Positions 1 through 10,167 of a stretch of DNA of 64,000 bases are shown one piece after another. The stretch comes from Macrothele yani. Taxonomy: Eukaryota > Arthropoda > Arachnida > Araneae > Macrothelidae. The translations under genes and the position numbers were made by a program. Below the pieces are notes generated by a model. It worked only from the letters and a program-made list of their open reading frames with translations, did not search any database and had not been told where the DNA came from. Location of the stretch: NCBI GenBank assembly GCA_039090855.1, contig CM077025.1, forward strand, positions 94,406,489 to 94,470,488, written 5' to 3'. Each line of letters opens with the position of its first letter. The stretch's first letter is position 1.

Positions 1-554
1 AAGGTAACCCCGGAGAAACGGCAAGTTTTTATTGGTACAGAATATCTGCTGTAGGATTAACATTGACGATGAACGCCAAACATCGAAACCTCTCAAGAGT
101 GGTCCACGTACCATACAGTCAGTCCAGAAAAAGAGCTAACGAACACCTTGTCTTTTAGGATTTTATGCATTTCCTTCGGCACTTCAGCGAAAGGGATAAA
201 ATAAAAATAAAGAATCCTACTAAGAATTAAGAATTCTACTGTGCCTCGACCTCAGTGGATTGGATTACGGCGAGTACAGTAGTGTGTCTAAGTGAAAAGA
301 AAGTAGTAAAGGTTTAGTTCTACGTGCAGCGAACTCTAGCTCCTGTGTATCTTTCATTCGCAACCTGTGGGTTGCTGGTGCATGAAATGTTTTCCGTTGG
401 CGGCGGTATATTTTGGTTTGGTACCTGTGGGTTCTGTTCCTATTTTCTGACGCGCGGTAAGATAACTGCGCAGTTCCACTCCACTTTACTGCCTAGCAAT
501 TTCTTTTTTCCCCTTTCGCTTAACATACCCTAGACTTAACCGACTAGCTTAATA

Positions 555-1795
555 CACTATATTGACAAACGTAACCGGACACCTAGAAGAGAAACCCAAC
601 ATAGCATTTATTGACATACATTAGTACGGTGTCGGTCCACCTTTGGCCTTAATGCATATACTGGCCCTTCGGGACATGCTTTCGACAATGTTTTGGAACA
701 CAGCGAAAGGTATGTGCTTCCGCTTCCATTCAATACATATTGCTGACGTTAGCTGTTGCTTAGTAGTAGGCCTTGGTTCCAAACTTTTTAAGCGGCGCTC
801 TATTTCATCCCATATGTGATCTATGGGATTACGATCAGGGCTCTGTAATGGCCAGACACACGATACGGACTTATCGTCAAACCACGCCCTAACGGGCCTT
901 GTTTTATGGCTCGGTGCATTATCCTGCTCGTACCAACAAGGCTTGGCTCTATAGTGCTGTCACAGAATTGATAGGGCATAATTGTCCAGAATATCGAGGT
1001 AGACGTTCTGGTTAACAGATTTGTCCCTGATAACCAATGGGACAGGATCATACCATGAAAAACATCCCCAAATGAGTGCACTGCCAGCTCAAATTTGACC
1101 GTAGGAACAGTACACTGTGGTAAATAGCGTTCCTCCGGCTGCCGCTACAACCACCCACGGCCATCGGACTGATGGATCGTGTATCTGGATTCATCAGTCC
1201 ATAGGACCCGTTTCCATCGATCTACCCCCGATAAATGTTATTTGCACCATGCTGTACGACGAGTAGCATTCCGAGTGCAGATGAAAGGCTTCTGAGAAGC
1301 CGCACGACCACGGCAACTTATGGAATAAAGTTCTCTGCGAATGGTACGTGTACATACCGAGGTTCTAGCATTTTCACTCATCTTTACACTGAGGTCTTGT
1401 GCAGTATTCCGTCGATTAGCTGTAACGACTCTCCTGAGGCTTCGGCGTCCTCTATCACTGAATTTCGTTGGTCTGCCGGTACGTTTTGCTGCTTCAGGCA
1501 CGCCACGTGTCTTCCACGTATTCAGTACATCCAAAACAGTTGACTTTGGTATGTTTAAACGCCTCTCGGTTTCTCTTATAGGCAATCCACTAATATAACA
1601 CCCAACAATCATTCCTTTCTCAAAGTCAGTTCTCTCCGCCGCGACATTTTCACTCAACCTCACAGTGCAATATGATCGCGGTCAGCTGCAGGCTTGTTTT
1701 TATAACGTTTGCAGCTGTACCGCTCATTTTAACAACGCAGATGATCCATTCATTTGCTTTTGAAGGGGTGTCTGGTGACTTTTGTCAATATAGTG
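555..1795 (-). mobile_element. Tc1-like transposon, copy A (1,241 bp)
   Basis: Terminal inverted repeats of about 30 bp begin CACTATATTGACAAA at 555 and end as the reverse complement at 1795. Both are flanked by TA, the expected Tc1/mariner target duplication. Length, TIRs and the transposase relic on the minus strand agree with a Tc1-type element. A sister copy lies at 8920-10167 and a solo right end at 30795-30885. The element sits inside a pogo-like repeat and is therefore younger than it. Confidence 0.9.
621..1663 (-). pseudogene. broken Tc1-like transposase (copy A)
   Basis: The N-terminal part (1238-1663) reads ERTDFEKGMIVGCYISGLP followed by a helix-turn-helix pair (RETERRLNIPKSTVLDVL) and a GRPTKFSDRG linker. 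These are the bipartite DNA-binding domain and GRPR-like hook of Tc1 transposases. Downstream reading is broken by frameshifts. Catalytic blocks are still visible in other frames: a QDNAPSHKT block around 900-930 and a SPDRNPIDHIWDE block near 790-840. In that last block Asp stands where Tc1 elements normally have Glu. A base is missing just after the initiator ATG compared with the copy at 9068, so the protein starts out of frame. The end is KGGPTPY-stop near 621. It cannot make active enzyme. Confidence 0.85.
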
Positions 1796-2031
1796 TATTG
1801 CTAAAGGAATGTTCGAGACAACTGGTCAGACATTAAATTCCTGAAATCCTCGATACCATGTTTTTATTTTATATAGTGTTATTGGGTTTCATTCAGCATT
1901 CTATTTTTGGTGGAATCTCTGAAATCGTTTTCTTTGTGCGTAAGTTTTGTATGATTAGCAACGGACTAGCAATCTAACCGAGGTCATTTTTTTCCGGTCC
2001 GGGCAGCGACCGTTATTCGGAGGTTTCACTG

Positions 2032-2660
2032 TACTGATAATGATAAAGAAAGCATGACAAAGCCTTGACGGTCCCATCTCCGTAATTAACTGCATGAATC
2101 TATGCTTCACTACGACGGACCATTTGTAATTTTAGCAGATATTTTATTTATTTGTTTCATCATCGGGTTTAAATCCCAGGGAGCTCGAGATTCTTTACAA
2201 GGGAAGGTCTAACGAACCTTTGACACACAGCACTGAAACATAATTCCGTGTAACAGCTCTGAATCATCATATCTGTTTCACATTGTTTACTGAAACATAT
2301 TTTAATAAAGCATGCACATTTTGCATTATAAAACTTAGTGAAAATGTCTGATTCTTTTATTCCAACCATGAAACAAGATTGTCGTTATTTTTACTAAAAA
2401 AATTAGATTTCGTGGTGCTATGTATCTGTCGTTTAGAAATGCCTCACAAAATAGCGTCACCTTTGTTTTTCGGATAAAGAGAAATTAGTAAATAAAAGCA
2501 AAAATAATTCAAATTCGAATTCTCAGAGGACTGGTAGTTTCTCTTGTTTTCTGCAGACAATGAAGAATGATAATTGCAGGTCCCAGAACAGATTTTTGTA
2601 ATTAAACTTCATACGGATATCAGCCAGCAGAAAAGACAGATCTGTTATGCATGACTCTGT
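2032..2660. other. unassigned AT-rich spacer
   Basis: Between the pogo-like terminus and the RTE tail I see no coding region, repeat structure or terminal motif that I can name. Short open frames here have no recognisable domain. Confidence 0.4.
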
Positions 2661-2788
2661 CGTATCATCATCATCATCATTGTCAACCATTATCAATCCA
2701 CTGCTGGACGAAGGTCTCCCCAAGTTTCCTCCACAACGGTCTGTCTTGTGCCAGTCTCCTCCATGTCACTCCCGCATACTTTCGAATT

Positions 2789-3943
2789 TCATCCACCCAT
2801 CTTCCATGTGGTCTTCTTCTGGGTCTTTTCCTGTCCCTTGGAATCCAATCTAAAATTTCGGCTGTCCATCGATGGTCTGTTCTTCTGGCAGTATGTCCAG
2901 CCCATTGCCATTTCAGGGATTTCCACTCTTGTCATTTTTCGGATCCACGTGTTCCTCTTCTTATCTCTCCTGGTTACACCAAGCATGCACCTCTCCATGC
3001 TTATTTGAGTTGTCTGCAGCCTTTGTATGTCTCTTTTAGTTAAGATCCACGTCTCTGCACCATACGTAAGCACTGGAAGGATGCATTGATCAAACACTTT
3101 TCTTTTAAGACATAATGGCATATTGCTCTTGAAAATTATGCTGTTTCTTCCAAAAGCTCTCCAGGCAAGTTTTGTACGCCGATTAATTTCTTCACCAATG
3201 TGACCCTCACTTGATATCTGCTGTCCAAGATAAACGCACGTGTCTGTTATCTCCAGCTTTTCTCCATCAATCGATAAATCTTCATTTCTTGTAAAAGCAT
3301 TGTACATCACTTTTGTCTTCTGAAAGTTCATTTTTAATCCCACTTCTTTACTCTTGTCAGCAAGTTCCTGGATCATACTCTGTAGCTCTGATGGGGTAGT
3401 TGCAAAAATGACTATGTCATCAGCAAAATGAAGGTGGGTTAGATCATCTCCATTAATTTTTATCCCTTTGTTTTCCCAGTTCAGTGATTGAAAGACATTT
3501 TCCAATGTGGCATTAAAGAGCTTCGGAGATATGGTGTCACCTTGTCTCACTCCTTTTCCAATTTTTATGTGTGTTGCATTTTCAAACAGCCGAATCTTTG
3601 CACTTGCATTTTCATAGATGTTATTAATAATATTAATGTATGCATCTTCAATACCGCAGGATTTCAGAGCCATTGCAACTGATGATGGTTTCACCGAATC
3701 AAAGGCTTTTTCATTATCGATAAAAGCCATGCACAATGGAAGCTCATATTCCCTCGCTCTTTCAATTAGTTCTCTCAGTACGTGGATATGACCTATTGTG
3801 CTGTAGCCACTCCTGAATCCAGCTTGTTCTCTCGGTTGAGCCATGTCCAGTGTCACCTTCAAGCGGTGTGAAAGAACTTTAGTGAAGATTTTATAAACCA
3901 CTGATAGGAGGCTGATAGGTCTGTAGTTCCCGCGAAATGTCAC
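2789..3943 (-). pseudogene. RTE reverse transcriptase domain, frameshifted
   Basis: The 384-residue reading frame starts within the finger region (GNYRPISLLSVVYKIFTKVL). It carries motif A (MAFIDNEKAFDSV), the GVRQGDTISPKLF block and the catalytic FADD box (LHFADDIVIFA). The thumb/C-terminal block CVYLGQQISSEGHIGEEINR and a LTYGAETW segment follow. Near 2,935 a stretch of about 19 bases present in the copy at 14,430-14,455 is missing. This throws the C-terminus out of frame, so the usual RRPHGRW tail is lost from this frame. The frame overlaps the endonuclease frame by about 50 bases through a frameshift close to 3,940. In intact RTE elements both domains lie in one polyprotein that nicks DNA and primes reverse transcription at the target. 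Confidence 0.85.
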
Positions 3944-5230
3944 CTTTTTTATGTAGCAAGATCATTGTAGCGTTGTTCCAATTCTCAGGAATTTTCCCTT
4001 CATTAAGGCATCGAGTGAAAATTTGGGCGAGTACTGTTTCAATTTCTCCACTTGCTTCTTGTATGATGTCTACAGTAATTCCATCTTCTTCTGGAGCTTT
4101 TCCCCGCTTCATGTTCTTGATTGCATGTGCAACTTCTGCTGGAAGGACCGGAAGAACTCTGGTACTGGTACCTTTCATGATGTCTGGAGTGCATGTATCA
4201 TCCCTTTCATATAATTTGGAGTAGAAATATTTCACTCTTGTCAAACTTTCGCCTCTATTTCTTGTTACAGAACCATCTTCTTTTCTCAGTGCCATAATCT
4301 GTTTTTTCCCCTTACTGAGATGTCCCTTTGCTATCTTTAGGCTTTGGTTGTTTTCAATTGCTTTCCTTACTAGTTCACAGTTGAATTTCCTTACGTCTTC
4401 AGTGATACTTTTTCGTACTGTCTTGCATAGCTCTATATATTCCACTTTGGAAGTAACATCTTCTTTAGTTGTCCTCATCACTCTTCTTTTTTGCATCAAC
4501 ATTTTGGTTTTTCCTGATAATTTGTTCACATGCAATTTGTTCTTAGACCCAGCTAATTTTGTTGCTGTTTCCATAAGAGCTTTGGTTATTTTTCTGTTAA
4601 CTTCAGAACTATCCACTTCTTCCGATGTTAGGCCTTCTAAAGCAGAGAATCTGTTCTTCAGTTCCAATTTGAAGGTATTATGGTGTTTTTTAAGGTTGGT
4701 TATGTCAATAGATTTTGTTTGTCTTATGAGCTTGCTACGTCCGAGTTTAGTGTTGAGGTGCATCTTACATCTCACCAATCTATGGTCACTGCCTGTGTTG
4801 AACTTGTTTAGCACATTGCAGTCTTCTATGACGAATTTTTTGTTACACATAATAAAATCAATTTCACTTGTCGTCCCATTTGGATGTCTCCATGTCCATT
4901 TCCTGTGTGGCTTTTTCTTGAAAAAGGAGTTCAAGATGAAAAACCCTTCTGCCTCTGCAAGCTCTACAAGAGTATTTCCACGCTGGTTTCTGTTGCCGTG
5001 ACCGAATGTACCTACTGAAGTTTCATTCTGTTGCCGTTGCCCTATTTTTGCATTGAAATATCCCATAATTATCTTCAAGTGCTGCTTACCTTTATTATTT
5101 AGATCACGAATTTCCTCATAAAATTCTTCAATTTCTTCTTCAGCATGACTTGTGGTGGGTGCATAAGTTTGAATAACCTGAGCCTGGTATCTTCTCGAGA
5201 GTTGGATAACGAGTCGTGCAGTTCCTCTGA
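3891..5230 (-). pseudogene. RTE endonuclease domain and linker, truncated and mutated
   Basis: The frame carries the C-terminal half of an exonuclease-endonuclease-phosphatase fold: IIMGYFNAKIG, WTWRHPNGTTSEIDFIM and GSDHRLV. The first block is normally GDFNAKIG. Here the catalytic Asp is replaced by Tyr, which should inactivate nicking. The terminal SDH block is kept. The catalytic Glu and earlier motifs are absent because of 5' truncation. The apparent N-terminus of the open frame comes from the inverted arm beyond 5230 and is not native. A long lysine-rich linker leads to the RT. Confidence 0.8.
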
Positions 5231-5378
5231 CAGAGGAACTGCACGACTCGTTATCCAACTCTCGAGAAGATACCAGGCTCAGATTATTCAAACTTATGCA
5301 CCCACCACAAGTCATGCTGAAGATGAAATTGAAGAATTTTATGAGGAAATTCGTGATCTAAATAATAAAGGTAAGCAG
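5082..5378. repeat. 297-bp near-perfect palindrome at the RTE 5' edge
   Basis: The left arm 5082-5229 and right arm 5231-5378 are reverse complements around the single base at 5230. I find about two mismatches per 148-bp arm. Both arms are the same stretch of the RTE endonuclease gene (residues around TYAPTTSHAE). The right arm stops where antisense SINE-like sequence begins at 5379. It could be a snap-back or twin-priming 5' inversion product, or an artefact of assembly. Confidence 0.9.
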
Positions 5379-5860
5379 AGAGGGGAGAGAGCCAGTGCCG
5401 TAAGAGACAAACTGGTTTAAGCTCTGGCTTCTGATCATTCGTCCGAGATGGGCCCGGCTTCGAATCCCGATGAAGCCAGGACGGCCGCCCCGGTGGCGCA
5501 GTGGTCTAAGGCGCTGGCCTCTGATCATTCGTCCGTAAGGGGTCCGGGTTCGAATCCCGGTCTGGCATGGATGTTGTGTTTGTGTTACGGCGCTGGCTCT
5601 CTCCCTTCCCTGGAACCAGTGACCCTAAATTAGGGACGGGCTACTGCTTATAGCCCATTGAGTTGCTCACGGTGGTCGTTAAACCTCCAATCAAAACAAA
5701 AAAAAAAAAAAAGAAGCCAGGACGTTGTGTTTGTCTCTTACGGCTCTGGCTCTCTCCCCTCTCTGGAACTAGTTGCTATGAAACAGGGACGGGTGGCTTC
5801 TTATACCTCATTAAGTTGCTCAGAATTGATCGTTCGACCCCCGAAGAAAAACAAAGGATT
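5379..5860 (+). mobile_element. older tRNA-derived SINE (family 1), interrupted
   Basis: A SINE head is visible at 5421-5483 (TCTGATCATTCGTCCG, box B-like CTTCGAATCCCG). The matching body and tail, with a GTTGCTC motif, resume at 5725-5860. A younger SINE of the same family separates them. At 5379-5410 a short antisense SINE-like piece abuts the palindrome. The older copy is more diverged, in keeping with its age. Confidence 0.75.
5484..5712 (+). mobile_element. tRNA-derived SINE (family 1), full length, nested
   Basis: This is a full-length reference copy. The head has a Pol III box A (TGGCGCAGTGG) and a perfect box B (GGTTCGAATCC). The body has the conserved CTCTCCCTTCCCTGGAACCA block. The tail GGTCGTTAAACCTCCAAT runs into poly-A. 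A perfect 12-bp target-site duplication GAAGCCAGGACG flanks it at 5472-5483 and 5713-5724. Such SINEs are transcribed by RNA polymerase III and moved by a partner LINE. The partner is not identified here, because the RTE tail differs from this tail. Confidence 0.92.
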
Positions 5861-6192
5861 CAAATCTACAGAAAAAGCTGCGATAAGATAATTGGTGATA
5901 CTCAATTCGGAAAACATCCGCTCCGAAGTAGTAGACCATGTTTTGAATCCTACCACCAGCAAAGAGATTATTAGAAAAACTTTGGTTTGAGTCTCACCTC
6001 TTACTAAAAGATGATTAGGAAGAAGTGGATTCGAATTCCACTATCCGCAAAGCGATCATAAACGTCATAAGTATACATTTACTCTTCACAATATTACATA
6101 CACTGTGCGGCCAAATTATTATGACCACGTGCTTAGTACGTTGATATGCCATCATTTGCCCTTAAGGTGGTTCCACCTAAAATCTCTGCCTT

Positions 6193-6570
6193 GTTTCCAA
6201 TGGTAAAACTTCTTTACATATTTTCTTCGCAATTAATGTATTTCCAAAGATGAAAATTTGAACATCAATAAAACTAACTTTAAGTTATAGTATGGGATAC
6301 GTAATACTTGCAAAAACATAACTATCACTAAACAATCCAACATTTCTTTGTCTACTGCCGTTATCAACGTACAGGTCTCGCCATCTATTAACAGGTCTAA
6401 ACATTACTAAAACAAATGATTGAATTTCAACAAAATTGTGGTTTTGTTTTAGCAAGTATTAGGTATCCCATGCTATAACGTAAAGTTAGTTTTATCGATG
6501 TGCAAATTTTCATCCTTGGAAATACATTAATTGCGACGAAAATATGTAAAGAAGTTTTACCATTAGAAAC
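6193..6570. mobile_element. hairpin (foldback/MITE-like) insert
   Basis: Arms of about 130 bp at 6193-6323 and 6441-6570 are inverted copies of each other (for example GGTAAAACTTCTTTACATAT in the left arm). They differ at scattered positions and are separated by 117 bp of unrelated sequence. The insert breaks the C-terminal part of the surrounding Tc1-like transposase. No coding potential. I cannot assign a superfamily or find a clear target duplication. Confidence 0.7.
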
Positions 6571-6711
6571 ATAAACCATCTTAATTCTGATTGAATTCGT
6601 CTTGGTATGGACTCTTTTAAATGCCCATAAGTGGCTTGGGGTATATTAGCCCAAATGCGATGAATTGCACACTCCAGCTCTTGGGGATTTGATGGTAGCG
6701 GAAAGCTCGGA

Positions 6712-7290
6712 AATGGATCTCGGGCCCTCCCAAGCTCTGATATCAACATTTTGATAACCGCCCGAGCCCTCAGGTTCCCGGGATCTAGCTCATTTTCCCT
6801 TTGACTTTTTAAAATAATTTTATCTAAGATTGCTAACAGAATTAACTAAAGCAATGGGAAACGCACAACTGAATGGTTCAGGCTATAGTCCATCTTTTTT
6901 TCTTTGCCTGGAAGTTTTAATTATTGCCTACTACGTACTCTTCTATCTCTCTGTCTAAGTCTCTCTTTCTCTCTGTCTCTGTCTCTGTCTGTCTCTCTCT
7001 CTCTTTCGTTCTCTCTTTATTTCTCTCCCACCTCCCTATGTCACTCTCTTAAAAAATTTTCTTTCTCCCTTTATTTTTTGGATGGTCTACCTTAACGGGA
7101 AGCACTAACATTCTTTTCTGATGATGAAAATATAAATAGAAATAAAACAATATGCTTGATTTTTCCATTTATTCGCATAAGAAAATTTTTTAAAAATGTT
7201 CAAACACGGGCCGTGCCCGGGCCAGTCAAAAATAACGAAATAACGGGCCTGAGATGAACCCGGGCTTAAAGAAAGGAGCCCGTGCTTATA
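6712..7290. other. unclassified insert with GC-rich edges and a CT microsatellite
   Basis: Tc1-like coding sequence stops near 6711 and resumes near 7290. Between them lie GC-rich edges (ATCTCGGGCCCTCCC at about 6717; GGGCCCGTGC-like blocks near 7200-7290) and an AT-rich core. The core contains a (CT)n tract at about 6953-7016 that produces a meaningless Ser-Leu open frame. The edges are reminiscent of hAT-type non-autonomous elements, but I could not align true inverted repeats. Confidence 0.35.
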
Positions 7291-7390
7291 TCTAATCTGA
7301 TGGTCCTTACGGTTTCATCACAGAAATGTTCCATTCGATTGAAATTGGGTGATTGAAGTTGCCAATGTAGCAGGGGAAAGTCTCCGGGAT

Positions 7391-7879
7391 GTTCTTAAGC
7401 CGCTCTGGTGGCTCAATGGTCTAAGCGATGGCTTCTCATCATTCGTCCGAAAGCGGTCCAGGTTCAAATCCCGGTGAGGCATGGATGTTTCGTTTGTCTT
7501 ACGGAACTCGCTCTCTGCCTTCCCTGGAACCAGTGGCTCTAAATTCGGGACTGGCGACTGCTTATTGCTCACTGAGTTGCATACGGTGGTCGACTGCTTA
7601 TAGCCCACTGAGGGACGGGCGACTGCTTAAAGCCCACTGAGGGACGGGCGACTGCTTAAAGCCCACTGAGGGACGGGCGACTGCTTAAAGCCCACTGAGG
7701 GACGGGCGACTGCTTATAGCCCACTGAGGGACGGGCGACTGCTTAAAGCCCACTGAGGGATGGGCGACTGCTTATAGCCAACTGAGGGACGAGCGACTGC
7801 TTATAGCCCACTGAGGGACAGGCGACTGCTTATAGTCCACTGAGTTGCTCACGGTGGTCGTTAAACCTCCAATAAAAAA
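7391..7879 (+). mobile_element. SINE family 1 with an internal 29-bp array
   Basis: The head (GTGGCTCAATGGTCTAAG, box B GGTTCAAATCCCGG) and body match the family-1 SINE. The tail GGTCGTTAAACCTCCAATAA closes the copy at 7879. Between them, a tail segment has been multiplied in tandem, more than doubling the element length. It interrupts the Tc1-like transposase between its catalytic Asp and Glu blocks. Confidence 0.88.
7592..7844 (+). repeat. 29-bp tandem repeat, about 8.7 copies
   Basis: Units start at 7592, 7621, 7650, 7679, 7708, 7737, 7766, 7795 and 7824. The unit is GACTGCTTAAAGCCCACTGA plus GGGACGGGC. It is the GGGACGGGCGACTGCTTATAGCCCA region of the SINE body duplicated in frame with itself. 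Units differ by only one or two bases, implying recent expansion. Confidence 0.95.
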
Positions 7880-8135
7880 CAGATATTCCACAAAATATTC
7901 GCGTACAATGTGAGCACTATGACATGGAGCATTATTCTGTTGGAATTGACCATCAACATAACTGGGACTGGGTTGTCTTTGTCGGTAAAGATATTCATAA
8001 ACCTTTAGGTGGTCAGACGCTGCTCCACACTAAACAAAGAGCCCAACCACTTCCACGAAAACATGCCCTAGACCATAACGTTGCTTCCGACAACATGAAG
8101 AGTAGTGATGATGCAAGATGGGTCGTGCTTTCGTG

Positions 8136-8637
8136 CTACCCTCTCCATATCCTCACCCTTTCATCCGCATGGAGTCGTTCAGAACGAGTTTTGCCGGACC
8201 ACACTATCCTTTTCCACTCATTCACTGTCCAATTCTTGTGTACTTGAGCGAACTGGAGGCGTTTCTTATTGTTCGCTGCAGATAACAATTGCTTAAGGAC
8301 AGACCGTCTACTTCTGTAGACCATAGGGTGTAATGTGCGGCGAATTGTATGTTGAGAGGCCATCGGACTTGGTCCCTGATTCAGATTATCTGTACTTTGA
8401 GGAAGAGTGGCTCGTCTGTTCAGACTCAACAAGTCTGCTTACAATTCGCTGAGGTCGAGCATCCAGTAGCGGTTGACGACCAAATGTCTGGGGTTCAGAC
8501 CCGGTTGTCTGACTGATGGTCCACTCTCTGTAAATTTCAACAACTGCTGCCCTCGAACACTTCACAAGTGCAGCCGTTTTGCGATTCCACGCACCAATGC
8601 TTCGAGCACTCACGATCATCTCACGTTCGAAGTCCAT
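8136..8637 (-). pseudogene. broken Tc1-like transposase (copy C), N-terminal and central parts
   Basis: Residues at 8386-8637 (DFEREMIVSARSIGAWNRKT, SRAAVVEIYREW) form the Tc1 helix-turn-helix domain. The frame at 8136-8432 carries the second DNA-binding half (IRRTLHPMVYRSRRSVLK) and KNWTVNEWKRIVWSGKT. There the first catalytic block, usually WSDESRF, reads WSGKT, so the first Asp is lost. More C-terminal pieces lie at 7290-7390 (a SPNFNRMEHFCDE-like block) and 6600-6711 (ELECAIHRIWANIPQATYG, IPRRIQ). At least two frameshifts and three insertions; dead. Confidence 0.8.
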
Positions 8638-8919
8638 CAGATCTCATCTTTTACTCGTTACTTCTTGCGCAATGCACTTCATTAGTATCTGCATGCCTAC
8701 TGCGTTCCCTTCACATACCGATTCATCCATGTTGCATCAGCAACATCAACGAGATAGCTACTTTGCATAAAATACTCAGGTTGTCAAAATAATTTGGCTA
8801 CTCGGTGTATTTATAAACCTACTCATTGGTTTTTTCAACTGTCATGAATATCTATCAGGATGTGACAAATCACTCACCATGAGTTAGAGTTTCTGAATCC
8901 CAGGAATGAAGTTAATATA

Positions 8920-10167
8920 CACTATATTTACAAAAGTCATCGGACACCCCTTCAAAAGCAATTGAATGGATCCGCTGCGTTGTTAAGATGCGCGGTACAA
9001 CTCCAAACGGTATAAAAAGAAGCCCGCAGCTGACCGCGAACATATCCCACTGTGAGGTCGAGTGAAAATGTCGCGGCAGGAGAGAACTGACTTTGAGAAA
9101 GGAAAGATTGTTGGGTGTTATATTAATGGGTTATCCATAAGAGGAACCGAGAGGCGTTTAAACATACCCAAGTCAACTGTTTTGGATGTACTGAATAAGT
9201 GGAAGACACATGGCGTGCCTGAAGCAGCAAAACGTACAGGCAGACCAAAGAAAATCAGTGATACATGACGTCGAAGCCTTAGGAGAGTCGTTACAGCTAA
9301 TCAACGAAGTGCTGTACACGACCTCAGTGTATAGGTGAGTAAAAATACTGGAACCTCGGTATGTACACGTACCATTAGCAGAGAACTTCATTCCATGGGT
9401 TACCGTGGTCGTGCGGCTGCTCACAAGCCTTTCATCTCCACTCGGAAAGCTACTCGTGGTTTAGCATGGTGTAAAGAACTTTTATCGTGGATCGTAGATC
9501 AATGGAAACGGGTCTTATGGACTGATGATTCCATATACACGCTCCATCAGTTTGATGCCCGTGTGTGGGTATGGCGGCAGCCGGGGAAACTGTATTTATC
9601 ACAGTGTACTGTTCCTACGGTCACGTTTGCAGTTAATAGTGTACTCGTGTGGGCGTGATTTTCATGGTATGGTCCCGACCCATTGTTTATCGTTGACAAA
9701 CCTGTTAACCACCACGTCTACCTCGATATTCTGGGCAATTATGTCCTACCCACGCTGTGGCAATACTATTGAACCGAGGCTTGTTGGTACCAGCATTATA
9801 ATGCACTGAGCAATAAAGCAAGGACTAATACAGCGTGGTTTTGACGATAGTGCCGTATCGTGTGTGGACTGGCCAGCCCAGAGCCCTGATCTTAATCTCA
9901 TGGAGCACCCATGGGATGAATTAGAGCGCCGCATAAGAAGTTTAGAACCAAGGCCTACTACTAAGCAACAGTTAGCAGCAGCATTATTTACTGACCGAAA
10001 GCGCATACCTATCGCTGTGTTCCAAAACCTTGTCGAAGGCATGTCTCGAAGGATCAGTGCGTGCATTAAAGCCAAAGGTGGACCGACATCGTTCTAATGT
10101 ATGTCTATAAATGCTATGTGGTGCTTCTCTTCTAGGTGTCTGGTGACTTTTTTTTGTTAATATAGTG
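8920..10167 (+). mobile_element. Tc1-like transposon, copy B (1,248 bp)
   Basis: TIRs start CACTATATTTACAAAAGTCA at 8920 and close at 10167 (TTAATATAGTG), flanked by TA on both sides. It is the same family as 555-1795 and retains the ATG and the catalytic Glu better than that copy. Confidence 0.9.
9068..10097 (+). pseudogene. broken Tc1-like transposase (copy B)
   Basis: The ATG at 9068 opens MSRQERTDFEKGKIVGCYI, then the helix-turn-helix (RGTERRLNIPKSTVLDVL) and the GRPKK hook. Stops interrupt it at about 9266 and 9331 in the same frame. The frame continues to RKATRGLAWCKELLSWIVDQ and the first catalytic block (VLWTDDSIYTL). A frameshift near 9655 moves the rest to another frame. The C-terminal piece 9864-10097 has WPAQSPDLNLMEHPWDELER, with the expected Glu of a DD34E triad, and ends KAKGGPTSF-stop. 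Two nonsense changes and at least two frameshifts exclude activity. Confidence 0.87.

Larger units (their letters stand above)
1..2031. mobile_element. pogo/Tigger-like DNA element, left end outside window, split by a Tc1-like element
   Basis: Positions 240-540 resemble 15,880-16,150 (shared TTTAGTTCTACGTG and a GGCGGC segment), so this is a dispersed repeat. The right edge, read on the minus strand, is CAGTGAAACCTCCGAATAACGG ending at 2031 and followed by TA (2032-2033). That matches the CAGTA..CCTC..TTAACGG style of pogo/Tigger termini, which generate TA duplications. No transposase is readable, so this is a non-autonomous or decayed copy. A Tc1-like element interrupts it at 555-1795. The classification rests on terminal similarity only. 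Confidence 0.35.
2664..5230 (-). mobile_element. RTE-type non-LTR retrotransposon, 5'-truncated
   Basis: An apurinic-like endonuclease followed by a reverse transcriptase reads on the minus strand. The 3' end, at the low coordinates, is a short ATC/GAT trinucleotide tract (2664-2680), typical of RTE-clade LINEs, which end in short tandem repeats rather than poly-A. The element lacks the N-terminal third of the endonuclease. At its 5' edge it runs into an inverted copy of itself (palindrome centred on 5230). A 3' fragment of the same family lies at 13,803-14,713, and a more decayed 3' tail at 21,828-21,990. Confidence 0.85.
6101..8807 (-). mobile_element. Tc1-like transposon, copy C, split by three insertions
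   Basis: Matching terminal repeats lie at 6101 (CACTGTGCGGCCAAATTATT) and, inverted, at 8807, each flanked by TA (6099-6100 and 8808-8809). Element sequence is seen at 6101-6192, 6571-6711, about 7290-7390, 7880-8110 and 8136-8807. The pieces together amount to about 1.2 kb, the normal Tc1 length. The remainder is a hairpin element (6193-6570), a GC-edged insert (about 6712-7290) and a SINE (7391-7879). The TIRs are related to those of the element at 24,224-25,446. Confidence 0.8.

Noticed and set aside
324..533. 69-residue open frame near the left edge
   Set aside because: It lies in the dispersed repeat shared with 15,880-16,150 and the frame is not conserved between the two copies.
4348..5001. 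217-residue plus-strand frame
   Set aside because: It is the antisense shadow of the RTE endonuclease/linker frame.
6904..7095. Ser-Leu rich open frame
   Set aside because: It is a translation of a (CT)n microsatellite inside an insert.
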